Notes: generated from the sequence alone by a model not told the origin. Counted from the first letter of the stretch, positions 37,829 through 46,284 are shown. The stretch: 47,147 nt of DNA from Candidatus Alcium sp. F082 (GCA_001543395.1 LPNG01000011.1:87564-134710); one strand, 5' to 3'. A program made the numbers and translations.

Positions 37829-39256
37829 TTATGTGTCAGGATAATATGTCTTGACTTGGATGGTCTCTGCAATCATCTTTCTCATCGCCCAGCGGTCACT
37901 AACCAACCCCGCTGTCTTGGCCTGCACCATTAAGTTGCCTATGGCGGTGGCTTCGATAGGACCTGCCACTACCGGCATGCCGATAGCATCTGCCGTCCAT
38001 TGGTTGAGCAATTCATTGGCCGAGCCACCACCGATGACGTGTAGTTTCTCGATTTTGAACGGCGCGATTTCCTTAAGCATGTCCAGCACCTCCTTGTAGC
38101 GCTCAGCGAGGCTGTGAAAGATACAACTAAGCATTTCAGCGTCGTTTGTTGGAGAGGCAAAACCTTTGTCGGCCAAGGCAGCTTTAATTTCAGCTTCCAT
38201 GTCGTCAGGGTTGGCAAAACGCGGGTCATCGAGGTTGATGCGGCCTGTATAAGCTTTTGCTGATTGTGCCATCTTGGTCATTTCATCATAAGTATAGTCG
38301 TGCCCTTGCGCGATCCATTTCTTACGGCATTGCTCGACAAGCCACATCCCCGTGATGTTTTTCAAGAATCGTGTGGTACCCTCGATGCCGCCTTCGTTGG
38401 TAAAATTGAGCCGTACCGACTGTTCGGTGATGATAGGCTCCTTAGTCTCAATGCCCATTAGGCTCCAAGTGCCGCTGCTGAGGTAGGCGAAATGCTCATT
38501 TTCAGCAGGAACGGCAACAACGGCCGAGGCGGTGTCATGACCTGCCACAGCCACCACAGGCACCTCACCCAAGCCCGTTTCTTTTGCAATGTTGAAACGC
38601 AATTTGCCCACAATTTCGCCTGGCTGAACTCTATCGGGGATATGGTCTTTAGTGAGTCCTACCGCAGTCATCAGCGAAGGCTCAAACTGTTGTGTCTTGG
38701 GGTTCATCAGGCCTGAGGTAGAGGCTATGGTGGTTTCGCAGACCTTGCCGCGGGTCAGTAAGTAGGAGAGGAGGTCGGGCATGAAGAGGATTTTCTTGGC
38801 GTGACGGTAGGCCACACTGCCTTCTTCGGCTTGGGCAAACATCTGGAATACCGTGTTGAAGTTCATGATTTGGATACCTGTCAACGCATAAAGTTGTTCA
38901 CAGGTCACCTTTTGGAAAAACTTCTCGGGAATGCCTTCAGTGTATGGGTCGCGGTAGGCACGAGGTAAACCTAACAACGTGCCATCGTGGCCGATGCAGC
39001 CGAAGTCGACGCCCCAAGTGTCGATGCCGATGGAATCCAACGGGATGTGCCGTTTTCCCAACTCCGTCAGGCACTTGAGGAAATGCTCGTAGATGCTGTA
39101 GACATTCCAATAGTACTTTCCGCCGATTTCAAGGGTCTGGTTGGGGAAGCGGTAGACTTCTTCCATGCGGAAACTACCGTCAGCGAAAGTACCTAATATG
39201 GCACGTCCACTGGTGGCTCCGCAGTCGAAGGCGAGGAAACGATGCTGCTTCTTCAT
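37829..39256 (-). CDS. rhaB: Rhamnulokinase
   Basis: 475 residues, normal for FGGY-family RhaB. The N-terminus FLAFDCGATSGRAILGTF is the phosphate-binding loop; SIGIDTWGVDFGCIG carries the catalytic Asp; VAGHDTASAVVAVPAEN, YLSSGTWSLMGIE and KLHVIGGGSANELLNQWTAD are the second-domain ATP motifs. It phosphorylates L-rhamnulose to L-rhamnulose-1-phosphate for RhaD. It sits 10 bases after GH97 and 18 before GH106 in the same minus-strand unit. Confidence 0.95.
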   Translation of the reverse strand: MKKQHRFLAFDCGATSGRAILGTFADGSFRMEEVYRFPNQTLEIGGKYYWNVYSIYEHFLKCLTELGKRHIPLDSIGIDTWGVDFGCIGHDGTLLGLPRAYRDPYTEGIPEKFFQKVTCEQLYALTGIQIMNFNTVFQMFAQAEEGSVAYRHAKKILFMPDLLSYLLTRGKVCETTIASTSGLMNPKTQQFEPSLMTAVGLTKDHIPDRVQPGEIVGKLRFNIAKETGLGEVPVVAVAGHDTASAVVAVPAENEHFAYLSSGTWSLMGIETKEPIITEQSVRLNFTNEGGIEGTTRFLKNITGMWLVEQCRKKWIAQGHDYTYDEMTKMAQSAKAYTGRINLDDPRFANPDDMEAEIKAALADKGFASPTNDAEMLSCIFHSLAERYKEVLDMLKEIAPFKIEKLHVIGGGSANELLNQWTADAIGMPVVAGPIEATAIGNLMVQAKTAGLVSDRWAMRKMIAETIQVKTYYPDT

Positions 39257-39266
39257 GTCTCATGGA

Positions 39267-41255
39267 TTAAAATACCATCACGGCACCGCCGCCTTTGGCG
39301 AGATGCACTTTCACCTTATTGCCCCACACTTGGGCTTGCTCGGATACATAGTCTTTGGCCACGCGGTTGGCATTGGGACCGTCGCGGAAGATGTGTCCCG
39401 ACTTGGCGCCGAAGTTGGGCAGCACACCGAGGTCGATTTCGATGTCGCGTTCCTCCCAGTTGGTGATGGCACCCACATACCAGTGGAAGTCCTTGCGACG
39501 GGCGATGACGAGGTATTCGCCCACCTTGCCGTCGAGCACCATGGTCTCATCCCAAGTGGTGGGAACGGAAGCAATGAACTGGGTGCATTCCTCTTCTTTC
39601 ATGTAGTTGCTCGGGCTGTCGCAAAGCATGTTGAACGGCGACTCAAAGATCACATATTCAGCCAACTGACGGCAGCGTGTGCCCTGACTCATCGGCTCGG
39701 TGTAGATGGCGGCGAAGTTGTTTTTGTTGGCGTTTTTCATCGCGCCTTGGGTGTAGTCGAGCGGACCGGCCAACATACGGATGAAGGGGATGGTGACTTC
39801 GTTGGTGACAAGGTCGCTCTCGTTGTCCCACTTGGCTTGTTCGAGGCCATACACGCCCTCGTGGTTGAGCACGTTGGGATAGGTGCGGTTGAGGCCCGTG
39901 GGCTTGTACGCGCCATGGAAGTCGATAAAGAGATGGTGACGGGCAGCGGTCTCGGCCATACGGTAGTAGAAGTCGACAATCATCTGGTCGTCGCCGTCCA
40001 TAAAGTCGACCTTGAAGCCTTTCACGCCCATGTCGGCATAGTGTTGGCAGACATGTTCCATGTCCTTGTCGATGGCGGCATAGCCCACCCAAAGCACGAT
40101 GCCCACATTGCGCTCGGCGCCATAGTCCACCAGTTCCTTGATGTCGATTTCGGGCACCACTTGGAAGAGGTCGGCTTGTTTGTTGACAGCCCAGCCTTCG
40201 TCCAAAATGACATATTCGATGCCGTATTGCGAGGCGAAGTCGATGTAGTACTTATAGGTGTCGTTGTTGATGCCCGCCTTGAAGTCGACGCCATAGATGT
40301 TCCAGGCGTTCCACCAGTCCCAAGCCACTTTTCCAGGCTGGATCCACGAGACATCGCCAATGCGGTTGGGTGAGGCCAAGAGATAGACCAAGTCGTTGTC
40401 GGCTAGCTCTTTGTCATTTTCAGAGATGGTGATGATGCGCCAAGGGAAAGCGCGTTTGCCAGCAGTCTTGGCAATGTAGTTCTCGCGTTCTTTCACAATC
40501 CATTGCAGGTTGTTATGTCCGCCTTGTTCGCGGGTCTTGGGATAGGGCGCGTGGACGGCGGAGAGTCCGTTTTTGCCGTTGGCGTTACGTAGATACAAGC
40601 CGGGAAAGTCCTCCAAGTCGGCTTCAGTAATGACGGCTTTCTTGCCGTCGCTGAGTTCGACCAGCAAAGGCAGAAAAGCGAGCTTTTCGGGGTCCATCTG
40701 GTTAAGGCTGATGTGGGAGTAGGTGTTTTCAAACGAGTTGTAAAACTGCTGGTTGATGAGTGGACCTTCTTGCCCGGCACGCCTTAAAACATACGGGATA
40801 AGGCCTTGATAATCCTTGTCAAAGTTAAAATCTGCGGTCTCGTTTTCTATAATGATAGGCTTACGGAAGTCGGTCTCAAAACGGTATGCCACACCAGCAT
40901 CGTAGGCGCGGAAGACAACTTTGTAGTTGCCTTTGAAGGTTAGTGTCAGTTCCTCGTAGACTTCAGGGATTTCGGCTTTTTTGTATAGGGGTGAGGTTAA
41001 AGGCTGGTTGACCGAGCGCGTTTTGGCGCTTTTCACGACAGGTTTTGTGCCAAGCGAGGTGCCATCGGTGAGTTTCATCCCTATGGGCGAGGGCGTCAAT
41101 ACGCAGGTGTTTCCATGCGATACAGCGTAGGTAAGCTGTTCGCCCGCCTCAATGGTGACGGTGATGTCCTTGTCGGGCGATTGCAAGGTGTATTGCTTTT
41201 GGGCAAAGGCGCTCACGCAAAGCATAATGAGCGTAAAGAGGAGGAGTTTTTTCAT
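39267..41255 (-). CDS. GH97 family glycosidase
   Basis: 662 residues. Signal peptide MKKLLLFTLIMLCVSAFAQ. N-terminal beta-sandwich, then barrel with WDWWNAWNIYGVDFKAGINN, LDEGWAVNKQADLFQVVPEI, GVKGFKVDFMDGDDQMIVDF and LNHEGVYGLEQAKWDNE. GH97 contains inverting alpha-glucosidases (SusB type) and retaining alpha-galactosidases whose nucleophile is an Asp at the barrel strand that here reads K-V-D-F-M-D. The Asp there leans towards the retaining type and would suit galactose side chains of rhamnogalacturonan I, but this is not decided. It is the first gene of the rhamnose locus and carries the best promoter. Confidence 0.9.
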   Translation of the reverse strand: MKKLLLFTLIMLCVSAFAQKQYTLQSPDKDITVTIEAGEQLTYAVSHGNTCVLTPSPIGMKLTDGTSLGTKPVVKSAKTRSVNQPLTSPLYKKAEIPEVYEELTLTFKGNYKVVFRAYDAGVAYRFETDFRKPIIIENETADFNFDKDYQGLIPYVLRRAGQEGPLINQQFYNSFENTYSHISLNQMDPEKLAFLPLLVELSDGKKAVITEADLEDFPGLYLRNANGKNGLSAVHAPYPKTREQGGHNNLQWIVKERENYIAKTAGKRAFPWRIITISENDKELADNDLVYLLASPNRIGDVSWIQPGKVAWDWWNAWNIYGVDFKAGINNDTYKYYIDFASQYGIEYVILDEGWAVNKQADLFQVVPEIDIKELVDYGAERNVGIVLWVGYAAIDKDMEHVCQHYADMGVKGFKVDFMDGDDQMIVDFYYRMAETAARHHLFIDFHGAYKPTGLNRTYPNVLNHEGVYGLEQAKWDNESDLVTNEVTIPFIRMLAGPLDYTQGAMKNANKNNFAAIYTEPMSQGTRCRQLAEYVIFESPFNMLCDSPSNYMKEEECTQFIASVPTTWDETMVLDGKVGEYLVIARRKDFHWYVGAITNWEERDIEIDLGVLPNFGAKSGHIFRDGPNANRVAKDYVSEQAQVWGNKVKVHLAKGGGAVMVF

Positions 41256-41276
41256 GTTGGTATAGTTTTATGCAGG

Positions 41277-41308
41277 CAAAAATAAAGATTTTTGCCACAC
41301 TTCACAAA
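41277..41308 (-). promoter_or_regulatory. Promoter of the rhamnose/pectin locus
   Basis: On the minus strand TTTG (41305-41308), 20 bases, TATTTTTG (41277-41284), about 22 bases before the GH97 ATG at 41255. Confidence 0.7.
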
Positions 41309-41309
41309 A

Positions 41310-41339
41310 AAAGCCACCGAAATCGCTTTCGATGGCTTT
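41310..41339 (-). terminator. Terminator of the ECF sigma operon
   Basis: AAAGCCACCGAAA and TTTCGATGGCTTT pair (one wobble) and are followed, on the minus strand, by a run of T. It overlaps the stop codon of the 465-residue outer-membrane protein gene and separates it from the GH97 promoter. Confidence 0.75.
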
Positions 41340-42735
41340 AATGACTCTTTATTTGGCACGCAGAATCCGCAGAACTATATGAAACGCAAAGCGATGCGAA
41401 GTTTGCCTCTGGCAGGTTCAGCGTATTCTGCGATTTCTGCGTGAGAAATAATTCATCCGGCAACTTGTCCGTCGTGACCCCTGGCTTGTACTCGGGCAAA
41501 AGGTTGGTGAAGACCCTGATGCCGTGAATGAAGCCCAAATGCTGGGTGTTGAAACTGAGACCCACTTCCAATTTCCAAGGGTTGAAGATGTTATTGATAC
41601 TTTCTCCCGTCCATGCTATACCGGTGGACTGTGTTGGGTCAATACTCGTACTGAGCCTTTCTCCCAACAGTCGGGCGCAATAGAAATCCAATGAGAAACT
41701 TTCTGTTTGACGTTTTCCAAGGTAATAGTTTAAGGTAACAGGAACACCTAAATAATGGTTCAAAAGCCTATTGCGTTGGAAAATCCCTTGACCATCTATC
41801 ACCACCAATTCGTTGTCTTCGTATTTCACATGATGACTCAATGTCTTTATATTATGATTCCATAATATTCCTGTACTTAAACCCCAATGGTTGCTGAGTT
41901 TAAAATAGGTACTCATGCCCAGTTTTATCGACAAGGTGCTGTTCTGCAATAGAGGACTATTGGGATCTTTCGGGGTGTCGCCTTTACGGATGCCAATTCC
42001 TCCGTCAAGAGAAATGGACTGACTCCATATCTTTCGCTGATTGGTGGTGACCAGCTTGCCATCGACTTCTTTGGTCTTGATTTCTCTTCTTTCCTTTTGC
42101 CAATAAGGATAATTGTTGGTTGCCTCATAATCATACAGGGTGATTTTACCTCGCAAGGTGTTGGAACCATATTGAAAGTTTGCGTCTGCATAAACATTCA
42201 CCACAGCGTCACCTTCCCCAGAAAGGGTATCGATAGTCAATTGGGCATGGTCCCAAATCTTCATACCTGGCGAGTTTTCTGGGTTGGGGATGTGATAATG
42301 TCGGACATGAAAATTTGAATACCTGCCAAGGTTGAGGTTGGTCCAGTCCTCCGGTACAGATGCTGCGGATGCAACGACATAATCCGCTTCGACCGTTGCT
42401 CTGTTCAAAAGGTTGATTTGCCCGAAGGTCATGGGACCTTCAATCTCCACCACGGTGCCTTGCGGTAGCTGGGTGTTCTCAAGGATGGTCAAGGTTGAGT
42501 CTTTGACATTGCAGAGTTGCACATTGTAGGCCCGTGCCGCCAAATCATCTTCGGTGATGATGGCCACGCGGTAGCCGCTGTCGGCCTCATGGTGAATGAG
42601 ATGGACATCCCATCCTGAATTGATTTCCAGCTTGTTGATGCGCTGGTTGATGTTTTGCTCGATGGCGACTTCTTCTTGGGCGAAGCCTATCTGTGCAGCC
42701 AAAAGAATGGCTAATAATACTGTGATGCGTTTCAT
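41338..42735 (-). CDS. Secreted/outer-membrane protein with DUF2807-like head and beta-barrel-like tail
   Basis: 465 residues. Signal peptide MKRITVLLAILLAAQIGFAQ. Residues about 30-200 read like the DUF2807 adhesin-head fold (NINQRINKLEINSGWDVHLI, then repeated short beta turns such as DHAQLTIDTLSGEGDAVVNV). The C-terminal half has alternating strands (LSIKLGMSTYFKLSNHWGLS, LNHYLGVPVTLNYYLGKRQ) like outer-membrane barrel proteins. It is third in an operon with an ECF sigma factor and a putative anti-sigma protein, which suggests an envelope-stress or regulatory target. The last ~30 residues come from a palindromic repeat (41357-41443). Function is unknown. Confidence 0.65.
   Translation of the reverse strand: MKRITVLLAILLAAQIGFAQEEVAIEQNINQRINKLEINSGWDVHLIHHEADSGYRVAIITEDDLAARAYNVQLCNVKDSTLTILENTQLPQGTVVEIEGPMTFGQINLLNRATVEADYVVASAASVPEDWTNLNLGRYSNFHVRHYHIPNPENSPGMKIWDHAQLTIDTLSGEGDAVVNVYADANFQYGSNTLRGKITLYDYEATNNYPYWQKERREIKTKEVDGKLVTTNQRKIWSQSISLDGGIGIRKGDTPKDPNSPLLQNSTLSIKLGMSTYFKLSNHWGLSTGILWNHNIKTLSHHVKYEDNELVVIDGQGIFQRNRLLNHYLGVPVTLNYYLGKRQTESFSLDFYCARLLGERLSTSIDPTQSTGIAWTGESINNIFNPWKLEVGLSFNTQHLGFIHGIRVFTNLLPEYKPGVTTDKLPDELFLTQKSQNTLNLPEANFASLCVSYSSADSACQIKSH
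41357..41443. repeat. Palindromic element forming the 3' end of the 465-residue gene
   Basis: CACGCAGAATCCGCAGAA (41357-41374) and TTCTGCGATTTCTGCGTG (41426-41443) are inverted repeats matching at 16 of 18 bases. It replaces the natural end of the coding sequence, giving LTQKSQNTLNLPEANFASLC and a run to the stop. Confidence 0.85.
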
Positions 42736-42746
42736 TGTTCTAACAT

Positions 42747-43454
42747 TTAATTGAGTTTGATTTCAAAGGCCAGCGATCCGTTTTTCATGTACGGGTCTTG
42801 CGGCTGACCGAATAAGGTCCTGTCTTCCATGACAGGTTTGGTGAAGAATTCGGGGTCCTTCTGACATTCGTAGCACACCAGGTTGAGGCTCCGGATGACT
42901 CTCCGCTGGGGCTTTTGAACGGCTGAAGGTGTTTCACTTTCGGTGGGTATGGTGTTGGATCCAATATTCGTAGTGTCTTTGGGTTCCGTCGGCTTGACCT
43001 CGGCCAGCATGGGTTGTTCTACCACTTCTTCGATGATTTGAGTCTTTGGTTTCTCCTTTTTCATCGGGGCGTTTTGTGGAACGATGGGTGTCTCTTCTGC
43101 CAAGTAGGTTTCGTTAGCAACGGGTTGTTCAAACACGGCATCGTTCGCTTCGGTCTTGACGGAATCAACGGCTTTCGTTTCTTCAACAAGGATTTCCTGT
43201 TCCATCTCGGGTTGCTGTTTTGCGTTCGGTTTGACGAGTAGCCAAAGCAGAAGGCATGCCGCTGCCGCACCCATGGCCCACCAAAGCGGGGTGAGTGTTC
43301 TATGCTTGCGCGGCATGGCAACCGCCTTTTCCTCATCGGCAAGACGGTCAATCAGGTCGCCAAGTTCCTTTTGCCGACGGGCGTTCTTCCCGTGTTCTTC
43401 CAGGCTGTCGAGCAGCTGGCGGACTTCCTCGTTCATTTCGTTTTCAGTATTCAT
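42747..43454 (-). CDS. Putative anti-sigma factor (single-pass membrane protein)
   Basis: 235 residues. A short cytoplasmic N-terminal helical part (MNEEVRQLLDSLEEHGKNAR), one membrane segment at about 56-73 (LWWAMGAAAACLLLWLLV), then a long acidic, Pro/Glu-rich periplasmic region and a C-terminal CYECQKDPEF. Topology and position directly after an ECF sigma gene argue for an anti-sigma protein that holds the sigma factor at the membrane; no ZAS zinc motif is visible. Next to it lies the outer-membrane protein gene, 11 bases downstream. Confidence 0.62.
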   Translation of the reverse strand: MNTENEMNEEVRQLLDSLEEHGKNARRQKELGDLIDRLADEEKAVAMPRKHRTLTPLWWAMGAAAACLLLWLLVKPNAKQQPEMEQEILVEETKAVDSVKTEANDAVFEQPVANETYLAEETPIVPQNAPMKKEKPKTQIIEEVVEQPMLAEVKPTEPKDTTNIGSNTIPTESETPSAVQKPQRRVIRSLNLVCYECQKDPEFFTKPVMEDRTLFGQPQDPYMKNGSLAFEIKLN

Positions 43455-43501
43455 ACTTGTTTCCTTTTAAGAAAGTGTTCAAAATTTAACTGCATTATTT
43501 T

Positions 43502-43578
43502 GACTTCGAGACTTCGGGACTTCGGGACTTCGAGGGCTGCCCGTCTCGTAGTCTCGTAGTCTCGCAGTCCCGTAGTCC
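43502..43578. repeat. Inverted arrays of 8-bp repeats between sigma and anti-sigma genes
   Basis: Four GACTTCGA/GACTTCGG units (43502-43533), a short GGGCTGCCC centre, then four GTCTCGTA-type units (43543-43574), which read as GACTACGA on the other strand. The two arrays are therefore imperfect inverted copies and can fold into a long hairpin in the operon mRNA. Confidence 0.9.
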
Positions 43579-43595
43579 ATTGTCCATTATGTAAT

Positions 43596-44087
43596 TTACA
43601 TTTGCTCATCTTTATGCTGTTTTATGGCTTCACGCAACGACTTGTAGGCGCGCGACAGCGTTGCATACACATGGGTGCTACTCATGCCCGTCGCTTTCTC
43701 GATTTCCTCGACGCTGAGACCGTCCTCATATTTCATCAGGATGACGTCGCGTTGGCGTTGGGGCAGTTGCTCGACGAGGTCGCGGGCCAGTCGGTAGCGT
43801 TCCTCATTATCGTCCTGCGGTGGCTCGGCAAGCATTAGGCTCTCCGTATCGATAGGCACGGTGGGTCGTTGTTTCCTAAGCAAGTCGATGCTACGCCGTT
43901 TCACGATGGTCAGGCTGAACTTTTCCATGTCCTGGCTTTTTATCGTCGCGCGTTGTTCCCAAAGTGTGATGACGGCTTCTTGGACGGCATCCGCTGCGCT
44001 GTCGGCATCGCCGATGATGCTCTCGGCGGTCCGCTGCAATCGGGGTTGCAGTCGCAGGATGTCTCGTTTGAACTCTTCGGTCGTCAT
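43596..44087 (-). CDS. ECF-family RNA polymerase sigma factor
   Basis: 163 residues from MTTEEFKRDILRLQPRLQRT. Region 2 contains DADSAADAVQEAVITLWEQR (the D-A-x-D-x-x-Q-E-x-x-x-x-x-W pattern) and IVKRRSIDLLRKQR; region 4 has LPQRQRDVILMKYEDGLSVE and MSSTHVYATLSRAYKSLREA. ATG 44087 is chosen over the upstream in-frame ATG (44159) because homology begins there; a perfect 11-base inverted repeat (44092-44128) lies directly before it. It directs transcription of an unknown regulon, probably under control of the next gene. Confidence 0.9.
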   Translation of the reverse strand: MTTEEFKRDILRLQPRLQRTAESIIGDADSAADAVQEAVITLWEQRATIKSQDMEKFSLTIVKRRSIDLLRKQRPTVPIDTESLMLAEPPQDDNEERYRLARDLVEQLPQRQRDVILMKYEDGLSVEEIEKATGMSSTHVYATLSRAYKSLREAIKQHKDEQM

Positions 44088-44091
44088 TACC

Positions 44092-44128
44092 TTCGGTCGT
44101 TTGCTATTATATCGTGGAAACGACCGAA
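44092..44128. promoter_or_regulatory. Inverted repeat abutting the ECF sigma start
   Basis: TTCGGTCGTTT (44092-44102) and AAACGACCGAA (44118-44128), perfect 11-base arms with a 15-base spacer, ending 4 bases before the ATG. It may be an operator or a hairpin in the mRNA that hides the start. Confidence 0.6.
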
Positions 44129-44164
44129 ATCTTACATTTTTTTGGAAAAAACACCGCAAACTTC

Positions 44165-44275
44165 GGAAAAGTGTATATTTCGACCTGTAGTTTTTTCGGA
44201 AAAGTGTATTTCTTTTGTTGCTATTTATGCGGAAAAGTGTATTTTTGCAGGTGAAAAATTATAGGAAAAGTGTAT
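44165..44275 (+). repeat. Four GGAAAAGTGTAT repeats at exact 33-bp intervals
   Basis: Identical 12-base copies start at 44165, 44198, 44231 and 44264. The sequences between copies differ. The last copy overlaps the ATG (44274) of the AAA ATPase gene and the third carries the -7 box. The spacing equals about three helical turns. Confidence 0.95.
44218..44247 (+). promoter_or_regulatory. Promoter of the AAA ATPase gene
   Basis: TTG at 44218-44220, 19 bases, TATTTTTG at 44240-44247. The -7 box is partly made from the third GGAAAAGTGTAT repeat, so anything binding the repeats would affect transcription. Confidence 0.65.
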
Positions 44276-45623
44276 GTTAAGAAGAAAAGTTCAAACAGAA
44301 ATCGCTGAATATCTTGATAATGGGTCTGAAAAGATACTGATTCTCGACGGAGCTCGTCAGATAGGGAAGTCTTTTATCATCCGCCACGAGGGGAAAAAAC
44401 GTTTCAAGAACTATATTGAGATTGACTTGTATGAGGACAAGAAGGGCGACAGACTTTTTGAAAGCACCCGTAACAAGGAAGATTTCTACCTCCGGCTCAG
44501 CACCATTGCGGGCAACCGTTTGGGCGAAAAATCAAACACATTGGTGTTTTTGGATGAGATACAAGCCTATCCCGACATGCTCACCCTTTTGAAATTCTTG
44601 CGTCAAGATGATAGGTTTACTTATATCGTCAGCGGTTCGCAGTTGGGGATTGCGTTAAACGAGACGCTCTCAAAGCCTGGTGGGAGAATCAAGGTGGTGA
44701 AAATGTTTCAGCTTGATTTTGAGGAGTTTCTATGGGCTAACAATGTAGGAGAGGAGTTTATCAATCATGCACGACAGAGTTATATGCAAAGAGTCTCATT
44801 GGACGAACCGTTGCATAATCGAATGATGGACTTGTTCAAAAAATATCTATTGGTCGGGGGGCTACCTGATGCCGTGAACAAGTTCATAGAGACACATAAT
44901 ATTGTCGAAGTGAGATCGGCACAAAAGGATGTCTATGAACTTTACAAGGGCGATGCGAGCCAGTACGACAAAGAACGGAAATTGGTCATTGAGCGCATAT
45001 ATGAGTTGGTGCCCTCCTATCTTGAGAACAAAAAGAAACGGGTTCATTTCAACCAGATAGAGAACAAGAAACAGGCAAGAGCATGGCAGTATCAAGCTGA
45101 GTTTGAGTATCTTGTGAAAAGCGGTATCTGCAACGAGGTGAAGGCCGTCTCCAACCCAAGGTTCCCGCTTGTGGAATCGGAGAGCAAGAACCTGCTGAAA
45201 CTGTATCTGAACGATGTGGGGCTGTTGACGCGGCTTCTTTATCAGTATAGTATTTCCGCCATCATGAATGATGAAAAAAGCGTTAACTTGGGTTCGGTAT
45301 ATGAATCGGTGGTGTGCAGCGAACTTGTTGCACACGGCTTCCCGCTGTTCTATTATGACAATAAGAAAAAAGGCGAGGTTGAGTTCCTTGTAAACGACTA
45401 TGACCTGCTTTCGGTGGTTCCTGTCGAAGTGAAGTCGGGGAAGGATTACAACATACATGCCTCGTTGGAAGCTTTTGTCTCTACACCGGACTATCACATC
45501 AAGCAGGGCTTTGTGTTATCAAACGAACGAGAAGTCACACAAAACGGGAAAGTGACTTACCTTCCCGTTTATTTTGTCATGTTTTTTATTCCCTCAACGC
45601 CACCTGAAAAGATGATAGTGTGA
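44274..45623 (+). CDS. AAA ATPase with DUF4143 domain
   Basis: 449 residues. An N-terminal ATPase (ILDGARQIGKSFII: the Walker A region with G-A-R-Q-x-G-K-S; LVFLDEIQAYPDML: Walker B; YIVSGSQLG: sensor) followed by a DUF4143 part with LLVGGLPDAVNKF, LNDVGLLTRLLYQ, GSVYESVVCSELVAHGFPL and a nuclease-like FYYDNKKKGEVEFLVNDYDL with VPVEVKSGKDY. The E-V-E-F-L and E-V-K-S-G residues resemble a PD-(D/E)xK site. The family is widespread and its role is not established; DNA mobility, toxin-like or phage-defence roles have been proposed. It stands alone, divergent from the sigma factor, with repeats upstream. Confidence 0.88.
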   Translation: MLRRKVQTEIAEYLDNGSEKILILDGARQIGKSFIIRHEGKKRFKNYIEIDLYEDKKGDRLFESTRNKEDFYLRLSTIAGNRLGEKSNTLVFLDEIQAYPDMLTLLKFLRQDDRFTYIVSGSQLGIALNETLSKPGGRIKVVKMFQLDFEEFLWANNVGEEFINHARQSYMQRVSLDEPLHNRMMDLFKKYLLVGGLPDAVNKFIETHNIVEVRSAQKDVYELYKGDASQYDKERKLVIERIYELVPSYLENKKKRVHFNQIENKKQARAWQYQAEFEYLVKSGICNEVKAVSNPRFPLVESESKNLLKLYLNDVGLLTRLLYQYSISAIMNDEKSVNLGSVYESVVCSELVAHGFPLFYYDNKKKGEVEFLVNDYDLLSVVPVEVKSGKDYNIHASLEAFVSTPDYHIKQGFVLSNEREVTQNGKVTYLPVYFVMFFIPSTPPEKMIV

Positions 45624-45672
45624 TTTTTAGTGCAAGCGCTTTCGATGGCTTAGGAGTAACTATGAAGTATGT

Positions 45673-46284
45673 TTAGAACCGATGCTCATAACCCATTGTA
45701 AGAAAGGTACCGAAGAAACCTCCATAAAAAGAGGATTGGCCTTTTTCGGTTACATGGTTGGCACATAATTGACTTTGCATGCCTATACGGAGACGATCAT
45801 TTTCGGATAGTCGTATGCGACCGCCCAATTCCACTTCTGGGCCCATACCAAAGTTGATAGTCTCGTTGGCATCATAGCGTGTGTTCGTCGCGCGTTCCAC
45901 AAAAAGTCCTGCATTGACATAAAACCATTTGTGCGTGAACTCGGCGTGAACAGGAATGCGGATGAAATGCCGTAGTCCTTCCCTGTGGTCGTCTGGAATA
46001 ATATAACCGCCTTCGGAAAAGCCCCATCGATAATTATACTCAACACCAGCCAGCAACGACCAATGCTCGTTGAAACTGACTTTGGCGTCCACTCCTGCAT
46101 TCGCGTGATAGACCTCATCTAATAGTCTTACCGAACCATCCAATACATATCCTATTTTTGTATAAGGAATAATCGACCATTCTTTCGTATCTTTCGTGTC
46201 TTGTGCCTTTGCCGTGAAACAGCAAAGCAAAGCGATAGCCATTGTGGCCCAAATCCGCTTATTGAAACTTTTTATCGTTTTCAT
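45673..46284 (-). CDS. Outer-membrane beta-barrel protein
   Basis: 203 residues. Signal peptide IWATMAIALLCCFTAKAQ. Alternating strands WSIIPYTKIGYVLDGSVRLL, LLAGVEYNYRWGFSEGGYII, FTHKWFYVNAGLFVERATNT and a C-terminal Phe (TMGYEHRF), as expected of small porin-like barrels (OmpW/PF13568 type) in Bacteroidota. Ligand and role are unknown. A promoter fits at 46311-46339. Confidence 0.8.
   Translation of the reverse strand: MKTIKSFNKRIWATMAIALLCCFTAKAQDTKDTKEWSIIPYTKIGYVLDGSVRLLDEVYHANAGVDAKVSFNEHWSLLAGVEYNYRWGFSEGGYIIPDDHREGLRHFIRIPVHAEFTHKWFYVNAGLFVERATNTRYDANETINFGMGPEVELGGRIRLSENDRLRIGMQSQLCANHVTEKGQSSFYGGFFGTFLTMGYEHRF

Noticed and set aside
39165..40373. 402-codon plus-strand frame opposite GH97 and the start of rhaB
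   Set aside because: It spans the start region of one clear gene and most of another on the minus strand; a shadow of their codon bias.
44165..44275. CRISPR array
   Set aside because: The repeats are only 12 bp with 21-bp gaps, overlap a promoter and start codon, and no cas genes are present.
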